This document shows positions 43,901 through 56,156 of a stretch of 64,000 bases of DNA, piece after piece. Location: contig OX419755.1 in the NCBI GenBank assembly GCA_948567375.1, positions 2,547,001 through 2,611,000 on the forward strand, read 5' to 3'. The notes under the pieces were generated by a model, which ran no database searches, was not told the origin of the DNA, and saw only the letters and a list, made by a program, of their open reading frames with translations. How positions within the stretch are numbered: the first letter of the stretch is position 1; the number at the start of each line of letters is the position of its first letter. Source of the DNA: Lunularia cruciata. Its lineage: Eukaryota; Streptophyta; Marchantiopsida; Lunulariales; Lunulariaceae. The translations under genes and the position numbers were made by a program.

Positions 43901-45459
43901 TTCTCTATTCTCTTCATTTATATGGCAATTGTGATGCATATGAATTAAAAAAACAAGAAATGCTCTTTGTTTTATTGCTTTTTCTAGTCTTGTTTAATAG
44001 CTACCAAATATGTTTCAGACCACAAATCAGTTAATCAAGATCTTGTCTTTCAAGACCAACTCCAAAGGAGTTTCTCTAAAGGATACCATTATAGGAGAAA
44101 AACCATACAAGACCAAGTCTACACAAGAAGGTTTTTGTGCCATAGAGATAAGAAGTGCATTCTCCCAAAGGATTTTGTTGCAAAGACTCCTACATGAAGG
44201 GAAACCAAAAGACTCTTGTCAAAAAGGAAATTGGAAGAGAACCTATGGACCAAATGATTTGACTCCAAACAAACCCAATCAAAGACAATAATAAATAGAA
44301 CCAATGTACTTAAATAGAAGGAAAATACCTTCAAGCATTCAAGAACTTTACATGTGGGACCAATAATTTGCTACATGTGAGAATGGTTGGATAGTTTTGA
44401 ATATGCAGACTCCAAGAAAGTATATGTATTAGAAAGTGACCAAGGAGTGATAACCTCAACAAATAGGGTGATTGATGTTGGTTTGTCAAAGAAACTATGA
44501 GATGTATGTGACAAGCATCAATTTGATGGACACAAGCTTGACTCTTGATGATAGAATATAAGGAGGAAGTTGGAAGTTGCCATTCCTACTTGTTGCTCTT
44601 GTTTTAGAAAACTTGAAGTCAAACTTAGAGAAATAGTGAGAGTGGAGTGGAAATAGAATGAATTATTGGACAATATGCTAGGGTAGGAAGTTAACATCAA
44701 CCTTTGCAGTGATGGATTGGAAATCAAAGAGGTAGAGTGGGACCTAGGCTCATGACTCTAAACCCAAGATGTGTATGACAAAAGGGAGCTCTTAGAACAT
44801 AGAAACATAACCTTCTTCTTGTAAAACTGGATGTATACCTCCATAATAATGGCAAGAGAAATCAATCTAGGGATGTGTTGTAGCCTAATTTTCCTCTTCT
44901 TATGAGGATTTTTTTTTTTATCTTATTGTTTTAGATATTTAATAAGTACTTAGAGTAGAATAGCAACAACACATAGGATCAACTAGTCTTACTCAAGTCA
45001 TAGGCAAAGAACCAAAGATATGAATCCATTGATTGAGAGCAAGACCATTGGAGTGGGACAAGGGAGTCACTAGTATGGTTGCCACATAAGCCATTGGTCC
45101 AAGAGTCAGTCATCCATTTTGGTATTCACATGAGCAAAAAATGTTCCACATAGGAAAAGAAGCCCCTTGTGGCATTCCTCACATATGGGAACAATGACAT
45201 TCCACCACTAATTCCCACCAAAATTACAAAAGAGCTCATTATTGAGTATAAGTACAACACCTTGAGAAGGAGTCGAATCAAATCCACTCAAATTGAAATT
45301 TTCCTAAACTTCAAAGATCAATGAGAGTGGAATTTAGAAAAATTGTAACTTAGGATGATAGAAAAACTTGCCCACCGGTGAGTGGGAATCATAGATGATA
45401 GAACAAGACTATAGGAGTATGTGATGAGGAGCAATTGAGTGGGGGGTGAATTGATAAGG
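43901..45459. other. Unassigned relic region
   Basis: The plus-strand open stretch 44010-44291 (93 codons, Lys/Gln-rich, ending NDLTPNKPNQRQ) has no recognised family. The rest is AT-rich with no hallmark motif. Patches such as AAACTTGAAGTCAAACTTAG near 44609 resemble the Lys/Glu-rich R coding part, so this may be another badly decayed R copy, but I cannot align it convincingly. Confidence 0.35.
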
Positions 45460-46057
45460 TGTAATGTTCTAAGGATAGGAGAACTCCCAAGAGAAATAGA
45501 AGAGAAACACAAGGTTTCATCCCTCCATCCTTTGATGCCTCCAAGGAGCACATTATCTTTACTATATAGCAAAGAGGATCCACTCAAAGTAAGCCCCACC
45601 CTTGGATCAGATACATGGATTGGCAATGTGTCAACAAGCTACACCCCCCAATTAGTTCTATGGATTAGTGACATGTTGATCCTTGTTCTATTTGGTTGGT
45701 CAAACAAGTATGAATAAAGTGAATCTTTAGAGAATCTTCTTGTAAGAAGCTCAGAACAACATGGGTGAGGTATCATTGGAAAGGTCTCCATGAGATGAAA
45801 AGGGGAGGGGGGGGGGGAAGGCAACATTTTTTTCTTCAAAAGGGAAGAATTTTTTATTTTTTGGAGCCTAATTCATTTTTTATGCTTCTAATATTAGCTC
45901 TAAAGTTTTCATGGTGTTTTTAGCCTCTGCACTATTAGTGGAAGTACTTTTTTAATGACACCTTTATTTGATATTCTTTGACAATCATATATAACACCCC
46001 TCCAGATATTTTCAAGCTAATTTCCACCTCTAGATAATATGTCTAACTAATGTTACA
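45460..46057 (-). repeat. LTR, family B (3' LTR of B2)
   Basis: Plus-strand ends are TGTAATGTTCTAAGG and TAATGTTACA. It matches the complement of 3389-4089 in patches throughout, including the G-run (here about 45808-45819) and the CTATATAGCAAAGAGGATCC promoter region near 45563. At 598 bases it is shorter and more diverged than the other two copies. Confidence 0.88.
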
Positions 46058-47692
46058 AACCTCTCTCTTTTTAAGACATATTGTTCTCATTGCAAAGTTA
46101 TTGCTCAAAAGATTGCACTAACATTGGGCATGGATCAAGTTAGCTACTGGCTCCCATGTTGCCTCATAAAATGGGCACCCTTTCCAATGTATAGATATTC
46201 CACATGCAAATGGCTGGTGCCATTGATGTATTTTTGGAGAATGCTATGACTTTGTATCCTTCCGTGCCATCAATGAGTGTTGGATAAGGTCTAACTTCTT
46301 GTATGGAAGGAAAGTGGGGTGGTCTAGATGCATATCTACATAGTAAGGAAATATAGAAAATTGGATGGATCTTCATGTATGGTGGTAGCTCAAGGTGATA
46401 GGTCACTACGCCAATTCAATGAAGGATGGAGAAAGGTCCAATAAAATGAGGTCTGAGCTTACGAGTGCTAACTAATGTTTGGTTGTGGACAACCAAACTT
46501 GATCTCCAACACTAAACTCCATGTGTATACAATGTTCATTTGCATAGTGTCTTTTTCTGTTATCTTGGCCAATTTGCACCTATGCTTGGCATTCTCTACA
46601 CCTTGTTGGATTCTAAAAACAAAAATATTGACAATGTCAACTTCTATAGCCATTGGGCAGATCTTTACCAAGCTTGAAGGTGTGGAAGGATTCTCTCTAT
46701 ACATGAAGAAGAATGGTGTGACCTATGTAGATGTATTCACAAATTTTTTATAGGCAAATTCCACTAGTGGAAGTAAGTTGTCCCACCTTTCTTGTTCCTC
46801 TAAGGTGAAGTCCTAGAGCATGTCCTCAATGATATGATTAGCCCACTTTTTTTATCCATCAATTTGTAGATGGTATGCCATGGACATGGCAATTTTGGCT
46901 TTGAAGATGCCAATGAGTGTTCTCCAAAACACACTTGTGAATTGAGTGTCCCAATTGGTGATGAGCACTTGAGATAGGCTATGCTGAGAAAAGACTACAA
47001 CTAAATAAAATTGAGCTAATTGTGGAGCAATCACATCCTTGGTTGTAGGATACACATGAATCATTTTACTAAGTTGGTCTACAAAGACTACAATGGAGTC
47101 AAACGCTAAGGTAGTCTTGGGTAATTCACAAACCAGATCCATGTAGATATACTCTTAACATTGTATAGGAGTAGGGAGGGGTTGAAAGAGTCTTATGAGA
47201 GCTTGATTAAAGATTTTATTTTGTTGACAAAGTAGGCAACTTTGTCAACAAAGTTGCCTACTCCATCACATTGTTGCTTATCTTTGAACTAGTAATGGCA
47301 TTTGACTACATCTAAAGTCTTGTCCATACCAACATGACTTGCAATAGTGGAATCATGACATTCAACTACAATGGTGGTTCTTAGGTCTGGTCATCCAGGA
47401 TCCATAACTTTCCATCACAAAAGGTGAGTCCTTGGGTACTGGTTATGCCTTTGGAATGATTGAGCTCTTATAATCTATGGGTCAATCTTTATAGTAGTAA
47501 GAATCCTTGGCTAAAATTTTAGATTCATCTTGACCTTTACCACCAAATTGCTAACCATAGGCATTTGGATGAAAACATCTATAAGTTACTTCTTGCATTT
47601 CACATATTTTATTGTCATGTTGAACTGTTATATCCACTTTGCCCAATAAATCTATTGACAAGATAGATCTTTCTATGTTTCAAGGTAGACTA
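45460..47692 (-). mobile_element. Chromovirus family B, 3' part (copy B2)
   Basis: A minus-strand relative of B1. Reading from the right on the minus strand: the integrase zinc-finger region and core (about 47440-46470), the chromodomain region (about 46300-46100), the purine tract (complement of AACCTCTCTCTTTTTAAG, 46058-46075) and the 3' LTR (45460-46057). Its right side stops at 47693, where a family-A LTR begins. It is broken, with many breaks, and looks older than B1 by eye. Confidence 0.85.
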
Positions 47693-49272
47693 TGTAACAA
47701 ATATGGAGTTTATTGGTGAGTTAATCAAGCCTAACAAATTAGCAAATATACCAAATTAGCCTAAAATATTCTAGAAGTATCTAGGAAGCTACTTGGTACC
47801 TTCCAAGTATTGGGTAACGTGCATGCCAAGTGGTGACTTCTAAGAGGAAACTTCTTAGGAAGCTTCACGGTTAACTTGGCTTGCACTCTAAGAAAATGGC
47901 TTTAGGAAGCTTCTTGAGAAGCTTCTCAAGAGCCTTATATGTTCCCTATATATACCAAAGCCCAAGCTCATGCTAGGTATTTGGAATTTCACTCATTCAA
48001 ATTTCCAAATGTGATCTTCCATTCTCCTATTTCTCTCCTTGGTCTTAGTCTTCTACATGGTATTAGAGTAGGAATGGAATTTATGGACCACCAAATCTGT
48101 TTCCACTAAACCATTGGGATTTTTGAGTCCAAGAACTAACCAAACATTATTTCAAGCAATTCATTATCTCATCCTTTGGGTACAACTTTTTGAATATAGA
48201 CCCTATCCAAGGAACCCTTGGTATTTCTAATTGTAACTTATGGAGAACAATGGATGTGTTGCATCTATGAGTTAATTTAGATAAATTAGTGGTAGTGGGA
48301 TAGACTAGTAACCATGGTGGCAGTGCTCAAGGTTACCATTGCTATGCAACAATAAACCAAGCAACTTACTCAATTGTTGGATGAAAGAGATTATCAATGA
48401 CAAGAGCATATAAAGAGAGTACCATTTCAAGAAGGAGAAAAGCAAATCCAATTTCCAAAAGCCATGGTATTTCATGGCAAGAATCTCTTGGGCATAATGG
48501 AGAATTTTGTACTTGATTGTGAATATTATTTTGAGACTACCAATTTTCAAGATGAACAGAAATGGATTCTCTTAACTTCAAGCCAATTGGATGAAGTGGC
48601 AAAATTATGGTGGCAATTTTGAGCAAAGCAAGCTGAATGAAAATTCTTTATGCCAATCTTGACATGGGAAGAATTCAAGGATGCAATAATTAGATGATTC
48701 CAAGCAATAAATGCCACAAGAGATGAGTTGGCAGAATTGAAGTAGATTAGTTCTATAAGAGGCTATATTACACAATTCTAGAACACCATTATGCAAATTG
48801 TAGATATATTGAATGGTGAAGTTCTAGATTGGTTTCTGAGGGGCTTGAAGTCACAAACCAAATTAGAAGTAACAATGCAAGAGCCAAAAAAAATGGAAGA
48901 GGCCATGTAATTGGTTGAGCGCTTTGTTTCCTTGGGTGTGACAACTTGGTCTTGACCTCAACCTTCACAAAAACTACCAATCCATTACACAAGGGTGAAA
49001 GAGCTAGCACCAATAGAGATTGATACCATCCAATGAAGACCACTTGGCAGAGAAGATTGGGAAAGGTTGTGATAAAATGGTGGCTTCTTTTATTGTCGCC
49101 AAATTGGACATCACATTGTTGAATGTCCACTCAAGAATGGAAAATCTCGACAAATTGCTCAAATGGAGTTTGTGAAGTAGAATAATCAAGGAATAAAGGA
49201 ATCCCAATAGGAGATTTAAAGCCACCTATTTGGAACTTGATTAGTTCCAATGGGATTGAAGGCTTGACCTAT
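47693..49272 (+). mobile_element. Chromovirus family A, 5' part (copy A3)
   Basis: 5' LTR 47693-48057 (starts TGTAACAAATATGG, ends GTCTTCTACA, CCTATATATACC box near 47945), primer site TGGTATTAGAG at 48058, then gag-like sequence that follows 36650-37870 of A2 in order, including the zinc-knuckle region near 49090. Similarity to A2 stops near 49272. No pol or 3' LTR of this copy is seen. It is broken, with many breaks. Its left end abuts B2, so it probably inserted into B2. Confidence 0.88.
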
Positions 49273-50240
49273 GCAAGATAGGAAGAAGACTACTAAAAAA
49301 ACAAAGAGGAACCAAAGAAGATGGATATAGGATGTGCATTTGGTTATTGAGTACTTGGGAAAAAAGGTCCCTTAATCTGAGCAAAATGTGGCTCCTTGGA
49401 CCATCAACCATTGTCATTTTGGTATGACATCAACATTATACAATGAGAATGAAAGTGCACCTTGGAGACTCATCAAAGATTTTTTAGGACGTGGCCATGG
49501 CAAACATGATTTATGGGAGGTGTATATGAAACTTATCAAGTCATGGAATAATTGTTGCATTGTCATCAATATCACAATGGATTGCTCATCCCTCTCCTTT
49601 GCAATCTTTCTAAACAATGTTGGCATTTTTGAGAATATATAGCACAATATCTTGATGTTATAGCCCAAATGATGATGCATAAAGTTGCAAAAGCAACAAT
49701 ATATAATCACTCAACAAAAACCTTCAACTTGCTTGAAGAAATGGATGAATGCAATGGTTAGTACATGGGAGTGATGGCATGCCTAAATGGCACATCATTC
49801 ATTTACATATGAAGCAAAAAGTTTAATACTTCTCACACTATTTGACAAACAATGGCTATTGGATTTAGAATCACTTGACCCATCATTCAATTTCAATGAA
49901 TCTAAGAATTAACTTTTCAACAACACCAACAGAGGAATAACTTTTAAACAACACCAATTGATAGTCTTCAAACTTGCATAAACATTGTAAACAGAAAATG
50001 TAATATTGTTATTCACATTTTGCAACAATACATTTAAAATGAGTAAGAGCTCAATTACAATAATGCTTGTAGAATCATCTTTCTAGCCACAATAGACTTT
50101 AAAACAAATAGAAAAAGGAGTAATTATGAAATGAAACAATTTCTAACAATTCTAACTATGGACATCATATATGATATTTAGTGTCAAGAGTATTTTACAA
50201 GGATGACTACAATAGATGGTTGTTGCAAGCCAATTTACTA
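49273..50240. other. Unassigned spacer
   Basis: The only open stretches are a plus-strand one at 49388-49642 and its minus-strand overlap, both unmatched. The remainder is AT-rich with no recognised feature. Confidence 0.45.
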
Positions 50241-50930
50241 CAACAACAACAACAACAACATAAGGATCTAAAGATCACTGTGATCTAGAGATTATGAATT
50301 GGTATTGATAGTTATCAACTTAGAATAGCCTGATCATCATTTTGTTTATAAACCTTTTTTTCATCTATTTATTAGGGATTGAATGATCAATGTGATCTAG
50401 AGATTAGGAATTATTATTGTTGGTTGTCATCCAAGAATAGCTTTCTCATCATTTTTGTTTACAAGTGTTTTGTTTTCAACTTTTTGTAAGTACTCTCTAT
50501 GAACTATAATGACATGGTTAAATATCTTATGTCAATAGCATCTCCATTAGGGAGTTAATGATTATTGAGATCCAAACATTAGGATATGTTGTCTTTGACA
50601 TGATCAACTATGTTATGTTATTAGCATGTATGTTAGGGAGTTAACTATCATTTTGATCCAAAGATTAGGAATTGTTATGATTGTTGTTATATGAGAATAA
50701 ATTTTTCATCATTTTGTTGTCACACATCTAGTTGTCATCTTTTTGGAAATACTCTCTATGAATTATAGTTCGATAATTTATTATATTATGCTAATTGTAT
50801 GTTTGTAACCTGAGTTAATGGTAATTTTACAGTTAGGAATTGTTGTTATTGTCATCTGAGAATAATCTTCTCATTGTTTTTGTATATGTGTTTTTTATTC
50901 ATTGATATATATGTATAGTTTGTGAATTAC
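50241..50930. repeat. (CAA)n and degenerate long tandem repeat
   Basis: A short (CAA)n run (about 50240-50260) is followed by four or five degenerate units. Each has TGATC(T/C)A.AGATTAGGAAT, TTATTGTTGTTGTCATC, GAGAATA..CTTCTCATCATT and TTTGTTTACAAG. Unit starts are near 50276, 50388, 50650 and 50830, and some are separated by a second block (AAGTACTCTCTATGAACTATA at 50485 and a similar one at 50748). Confidence 0.75.
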
Positions 50931-51589
50931 GAAATGGGGTTTTAATAATTAGTTTATGATTATCCATAGCCTCCATAAGGAATTTTGTAGGTTACTTGTA
51001 AGGCTTTTATGGGTAGGGAGAGAGGAGAAAAAGATAATTTTATGGGAAAAAATTAACATGTGACCTTTATAGGTTATGGGAACTTAATAAATATTAAATC
51101 AACATTAAATGTGATTTCAAGGGTTCAAAATTCAAATTTATGAGGTGTTTGCTCATTCCTCCTTCCAAAGGGTGGTGTGCTTGTTTGCTTTGCTTTTGTT
51201 ATAGTCGTGATGCTTGTTGATCTTAATCTTTGAAGATTGTTTGAAGATTGATAGAACAAGTAGAGAATTGAGTGATTTTGAGTGGCATGGCTTGTCTGCT
51301 TGTCTATAATCAGGTGAGAGCTTGTGTAATCAAGTAAGATGCCGCATATTAGTGATCATCAGAAATTGAGTAGGAATAATGAAAACTTGATTTAGTGATG
51401 TATTAGAGTAGAGATCTATGATGAATGACCCTTTGATGATGAGTAGAGTTCTGATGAATGGAACCTTGAGGAGGAATGGAATAGTGAGGAAACCACTCTT
51501 GACATCTTATTAAGGTGGTGGGAATTGCTAAATTGGCAAATGTCTCTACTACCAAATTGCATATAATTTGATCTTTGGAATTTATTTCC
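50931..51589. other. Spacer before Harbinger copy 2
   Basis: AT-rich with no domain. The codon pattern becomes protein-like only near 51600. Confidence 0.5.
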
Positions 51590-52760
51590 AAGTATTTTCA
51601 AGATTTGGATGTTCAAGCCTTTAGACAACCTGCATGGGCTTACTATTGTTTCATACAATTGTAGTATTATAAATGTGTATCCAATATTTAGGAAAACACA
51701 TCAGAGAAGCCAAACTCTTGTATGGATTCAAGTGGTAATAACATTGGACAGATTTGGGCATAATGGCAATGGTGCTTGTGTAACACACAGGGCTTAAATA
51801 TTTGGGGCATTAGTGTAGGATCTACAATTTTATTCAGAGAGAGAGTAATGTTTGTAATCATAAGTATACTTGAGAAGGAAGGAGATTGGCATGACAAAGA
51901 AGAGCGCCTTAGAATTTCCTTTGTATTTGCTCATAAAGGGTTCCTTGAATGCATAGGTCTTGTTGATGGAACTGTTTTTCCTGTAGCATAATGACTAACT
52001 ATTCATTGAGAATTATATTTTAGTTTAAAAGGGTCGTATTCCATGAATGTTCAAGTAATCTATGATGACAAGAGAAGAATAATACACTTCACTAGTGGTA
52101 AGAGCATTGACATATATAAATTTCATGTGAGTGAAGGTTCAAAAATTTATTGAGGATTGAGCTTTGATATTGACACATTTGTATTTTATGATGTACTAAA
52201 CAAAGGTTTAGTATTTATGCAATTTGTGTGCTCACTTTGAAATAATTTAATATTTATATTACATGAATGATTGGCTCTTGTCACAATATGACATGTTTGA
52301 AGAAATATTCATTATGGGCAGATTTGGACAAGCAAGTAGCATGTACTACATTTAGACAAAATCAATATTTACTCAATGCACTCCTTTAAGTAGACATGGA
52401 TTGAAGAAAAACACCAGTTCAACAAATGCATGGTAGGAACAAAAGTGTTGAATGGACATTGTATTTGAGTGCTGAAAGCCCGCTGAACTCTGCTCAAGGA
52501 ATTAAGGGTACAACTAAAACATCTAGAGAGAAATACATATATGCTGTAAATTGATCATTGTATATGTTATTCTACATAATTTCTTGATGAAATTGAGCTG
52601 GTATTTGGTGATGGGATGATGTTGATTTTGTAGAGATGGTAGAAGTAGAAGGTTTAGACCAAAGTCTTATGATGGGGCTTGAACCAAGCAAAGAAGAGAC
52701 AAGAAGTATGGTAATGCAACATTGTCTTCTTTTTATTGGGAACCGTGTAGTCTTCTTAAT
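51590..52760 (+). pseudogene. PIF/Harbinger transposase relic, copy 2
   Basis: Homologous to 33741-35220. The N-part at 51609-51797 includes TLVWIQVVITLDRFGHNGNG (Harbinger 1: SPVWIQVALALDRLGHHGN) in two frames. The core at 51776-51991 ends FLECIGLVDGTVFPVA, with the first catalytic Asp codon at 51965-51967. Then KRRIIHFTSGKSIDIY-like sequence lies near 52070, and the Glu region (LNGHCI, LLKELRVQLK) near 52450-52520. In place of the expected NEHCIG it reads NGHCI, so the catalytic Glu is lost. Frameshifts and stops show it is inactive. The C-terminal ETRSMVMQHCLLFIGNR (52700) matches the end of copy 1. Confidence 0.8.
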
Positions 52761-53159
52761 CCATGATAATTGTTGTAACATGTTTTCTTATTAGTATTAA
52801 AAATACAATGAGTATTTTGAGTAATTTTCAAATCTCATATTTATATTCAGTCTCAAGTAGGATACACTAGAAAATGTTGGTATGCATTTAGATGTACATT
52901 ATTGCAAGGATAAAGTCTATACGTGTTGGCATTGAGATACGTTGAGTTGTGTTGAATTGAATTGTTGGATGTTGGTTGCTCTAACTAGAATAAAATAATA
53001 CAATTCCATATGAATTATAGAGTATGCTAGTCCATTGAAAGTAATTGTCATTGGGCTTGTGATTTGATCATGTGCACATTTTGAGAGTATTCAATTTTAG
53101 CAAGAATTATATAGATATATAAAGAGTAACATTGAGAACAATCTTGTTGAGTAATATAT
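52761..53159. other. Spacer between Harbinger copy 2 and leader
   Basis: AT-rich with no recognised feature. Confidence 0.5.
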
Positions 53160-54115
53160 CAAGAGAAATTAGAGTTTTGTGAGATTCATGTTCCTTAAGT
53201 GAAATTCTTTGTGTGAATTGTCCATCAAGAGATTTGAGGGAATTTTCTATGAAGAGAGTTGAAAGAATTCAATATCAATTTGGGGGTTTCATCAATAGAT
53301 TTTAGGACCAAGAAAATTGTCACAAAAAGAGACTTGGATGCTTGAAGAGAGGGGTTTGACAAACATGGATCACTTTTGAAAATTTTTTAAATTTTGAATA
53401 TGATAGATCATGGAATTTTGAGGGAAGAGTGGAAGTTTGATTTGAGTGGAGATTTGACACGCAAGTAGGATTTGAATTCAAATTAGGTGGAGGAAAGAGA
53501 AACCATAAAAGAAGTTTGACAAAACGTAGGGTTTGAGAGAAAGAAATTGCCAAAAAGAATCAATTAGGTGGTGGAAAGAGAGTGTATCAGGTTTTGGAAG
53601 GAGAGAAATTGCCGTAGAGTGAATTAGGTAAGGAAATTTGGTGGAGGTAAGAGAGTGAAATAGGTTCTAGAATAGAAAAATCCAAAGCTCAAGAGGTTTT
53701 GAGAGAGAAATGTTCAAAGATCAATCAGATTAGTGAATTAGGTAGGAGAAGAGAGGGTTTTGAAATTTTTTTTCTTGAATTGGGCAAGGAAGTTGGTCGG
53801 GTGAGGAAGAGAGGTTTTGGGAGAGTGATTTGGAGGAAGTGAGATAGTGGAGAAGTTTTGAATTTGAATGTGAGAGAAAAGAAACTGATAGAGATTTAGC
53901 AATTTTTAAAGATAAATTTCAAGGGATGGAGAGCTTCTTTTCTAGGTGAAAGTGAGAATTTCCAAAGGTGAGAAAGTCTTGAATTTCTGATTTTTTTAAG
54001 AAGGGAAGAAGAATTTTCTAAGAGCTTTTCAAAGGCAAAAGTCTGAAGAAAGGTTAGAGAAATTCCCAACTAGGAGAGTTTGCAAGAGAAGTGAGAGATT
54101 CTACAAGATAACTTT
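53160..54115 (+). repeat. Purine-rich leader of S copy 2
   Basis: A strongly G/A-rich plus strand with recurring GAGAGAAATTGCC, GAATTAGGTGG and GGTTTTGAGAGAG blocks. Several TTTTGGAAGG.GAGAGAAATT units repeat loosely every 50-80 bases between about 53540 and 53760. It corresponds in position and composition to 35300-36206. Confidence 0.6.
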
Positions 54116-54859
54116 TTGCACAGAGAGAGTTTGAGAAAGAAGAAGTACAAGGCTTTATATATGCACAACAATTGTAGTAGATCTGAAGGTAAGAGTTTCA
54201 AAGTTGTGATGGAACTGGTTTTCCTTTACACGTGGGTGATGGATGAAGATAGTATAGAAATTTTTCATGAGGGAGATTGGTTAATAAACTTCCACACTAT
54301 CCAAGATTACAAGACATGCATTAACTAGTGTTGGATGGATAAACACCAGATCATGGATTTGGTCCAAGAGATTTGGATATAGACGTGGACATTATGGAAG
54401 ATCTAAAAATTGCTATTGGCATGAAATATTTGCATCCACATGCAAGCAATACTTTTCCATTACTTCTAATCTTACCATCTATTACTTATACATTTCTTGG
54501 TTATACTTTATGCATTCTTGAATTTGCTAGTTGCTGAGATTATTGAGTAATACCTTTTCTAGAGATAAGTTATATAGTGGGTTATTTCAGATCACACAAT
54601 AGCTTTTAAGAGTTTCTTCATTTAGTGTTACAATTTTACAGCTTGCATTTAGTTTTTATTGTTTCTTAAATATACTCACACTCCATGAATATGGTTAGAA
54701 AATTTCTATAGATGTTTAATTTTCTTTATAATTTTTTTAAGATTATTGAATGGTTTAGACTATTACAACTTTATTGAATTTGATGGAACTTGCAATTTTT
54801 GTATGGTTTTTTTTGCACCTATTAACAATACATACCAATATAGACCAATAGACCAATGC

Positions 54860-55012
54860 ATACATGCTATATGTAGCAAAACCCTAGTACATACTAGCAT
54901 ATACCAGTCCATACATCTTTAGGTAGCTAAAACTCTTGTGCATACTAGTATAGACCACCACATATGCATTTAGGTAGCCAAAACCTAGAGCATACCAATG
55001 CATACCAAGTTT
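54860..55012. repeat. 51-bp tandem repeat, 3 copies
   Basis: Units start at 54860, 54911 and 54962, exactly 51 bases apart. Each has ATAC or ATAT, then TTTAGGTAGC.AAAACYCT and GCATACTAGTATA-type sequence. They are moderately diverged and interrupt S copy 2. Confidence 0.88.
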
Positions 55013-55856
55013 AGTGTCAGAAAATACAATAATAGTTGAGTGCATACCCAAAAGCCAAACTTTTCTACTAGCATATATGAGTGACTTAAACGTATATGAG
55101 TAACCCACAAGCCAAAGACTTAAATGTAGCATTTTGATGGGGCAAAGATTCAATGTGACTCATTTAGGGCAGATTCTCATTCATATCTTTGTTGAGAGAG
55201 GCTTTATGGGAGGGGAAGATCTAGCATCCTAGTGAGTGAAGATTCAAACTGACTCATATAGGGCAGATTCTCATTCATCAGTTTGTTGAGGGAGGCTTTA
55301 TGGGAGAGTACAAGGCATCTTATGAGAGCAGTGAAAATTAAGCAAATGTCCCATTGGAGGAGGAGGTAGTATTCCATAATGCAAAAGATAAGAATGAGAA
55401 AGAGGGGGATGAGTATGATGTGGAAGGTGAGTGAGAGTATGTCTTAGATGCCAACTTCAAGTTTTTTATATGTGATTTCACCACATATAATACATATAAA
55501 ATGAATGAACTTCTTCAAGCTATGGATAGTTTGTATAAATTTGTCAATATCTAAAATCCCTTTTTGCAACTAATCCTTTTGCTCCTCCTTTGATATACTA
55601 TCTTCTATAACTTTTATAATAAAATGATGTTTATAAACCCTTGTGCATAAGACACCATCCCATTATTGATACTCCATTTATGGAGCAGTGAGTCTCCATG
55701 ATGACCTTTTTGATGTATCAGCCTTTGATTGTGCAGTTATGAGATCTCATGGTGACAAGGATACATCCACCATAACATGCATTCTCATAAGTCTCATATT
55801 GAGTGAGAGAATGAGGATCTTCTAAGTAGGAGAGAGCATTCATTATTAGAGAAAAA

Positions 55857-56156
55857 GATGCATTTTAGAGCCCAAGAGATTTCTAGAGTTGAGAGATTGG
55901 TTGAGTTGGATAGACTAGTGATAGGGAAGGAGATGCATTTTAGGACCAAGGAGAGTTCAAAAGTTGAGAGATTAGCTAAGTTGGATAGGCTAGTGTTAAA
56001 GAAGGAGATACATTTTATAGATAAGTAGAGTCCAAGAGTAGAGAGATTAGCTAAGTTGGATAGGCTAGTGATAGTGATGGAGATGCATTCTAGAGACAAA
56101 GACAATGCTAGAGTTGAGAGATTGGCTAAGTTACATGGTGATAGGATTTTTGGATA
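55857..56156 (+). repeat. 75-bp tandem repeat, 4 copies, encoding a 25-residue helix
   Basis: Units start at 55857, 55932, 56007 and 56082, each exactly 75 bases apart. The plus-strand translation of each is a charged helical block: EMHFR at the start, a K/E/S-rich link, then RVERLAKLDRLV. The last unit degenerates at its end. The exact codon multiple indicates expansion while the region was under coding constraint, or simply a 75-base slippage unit. Confidence 0.93.
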
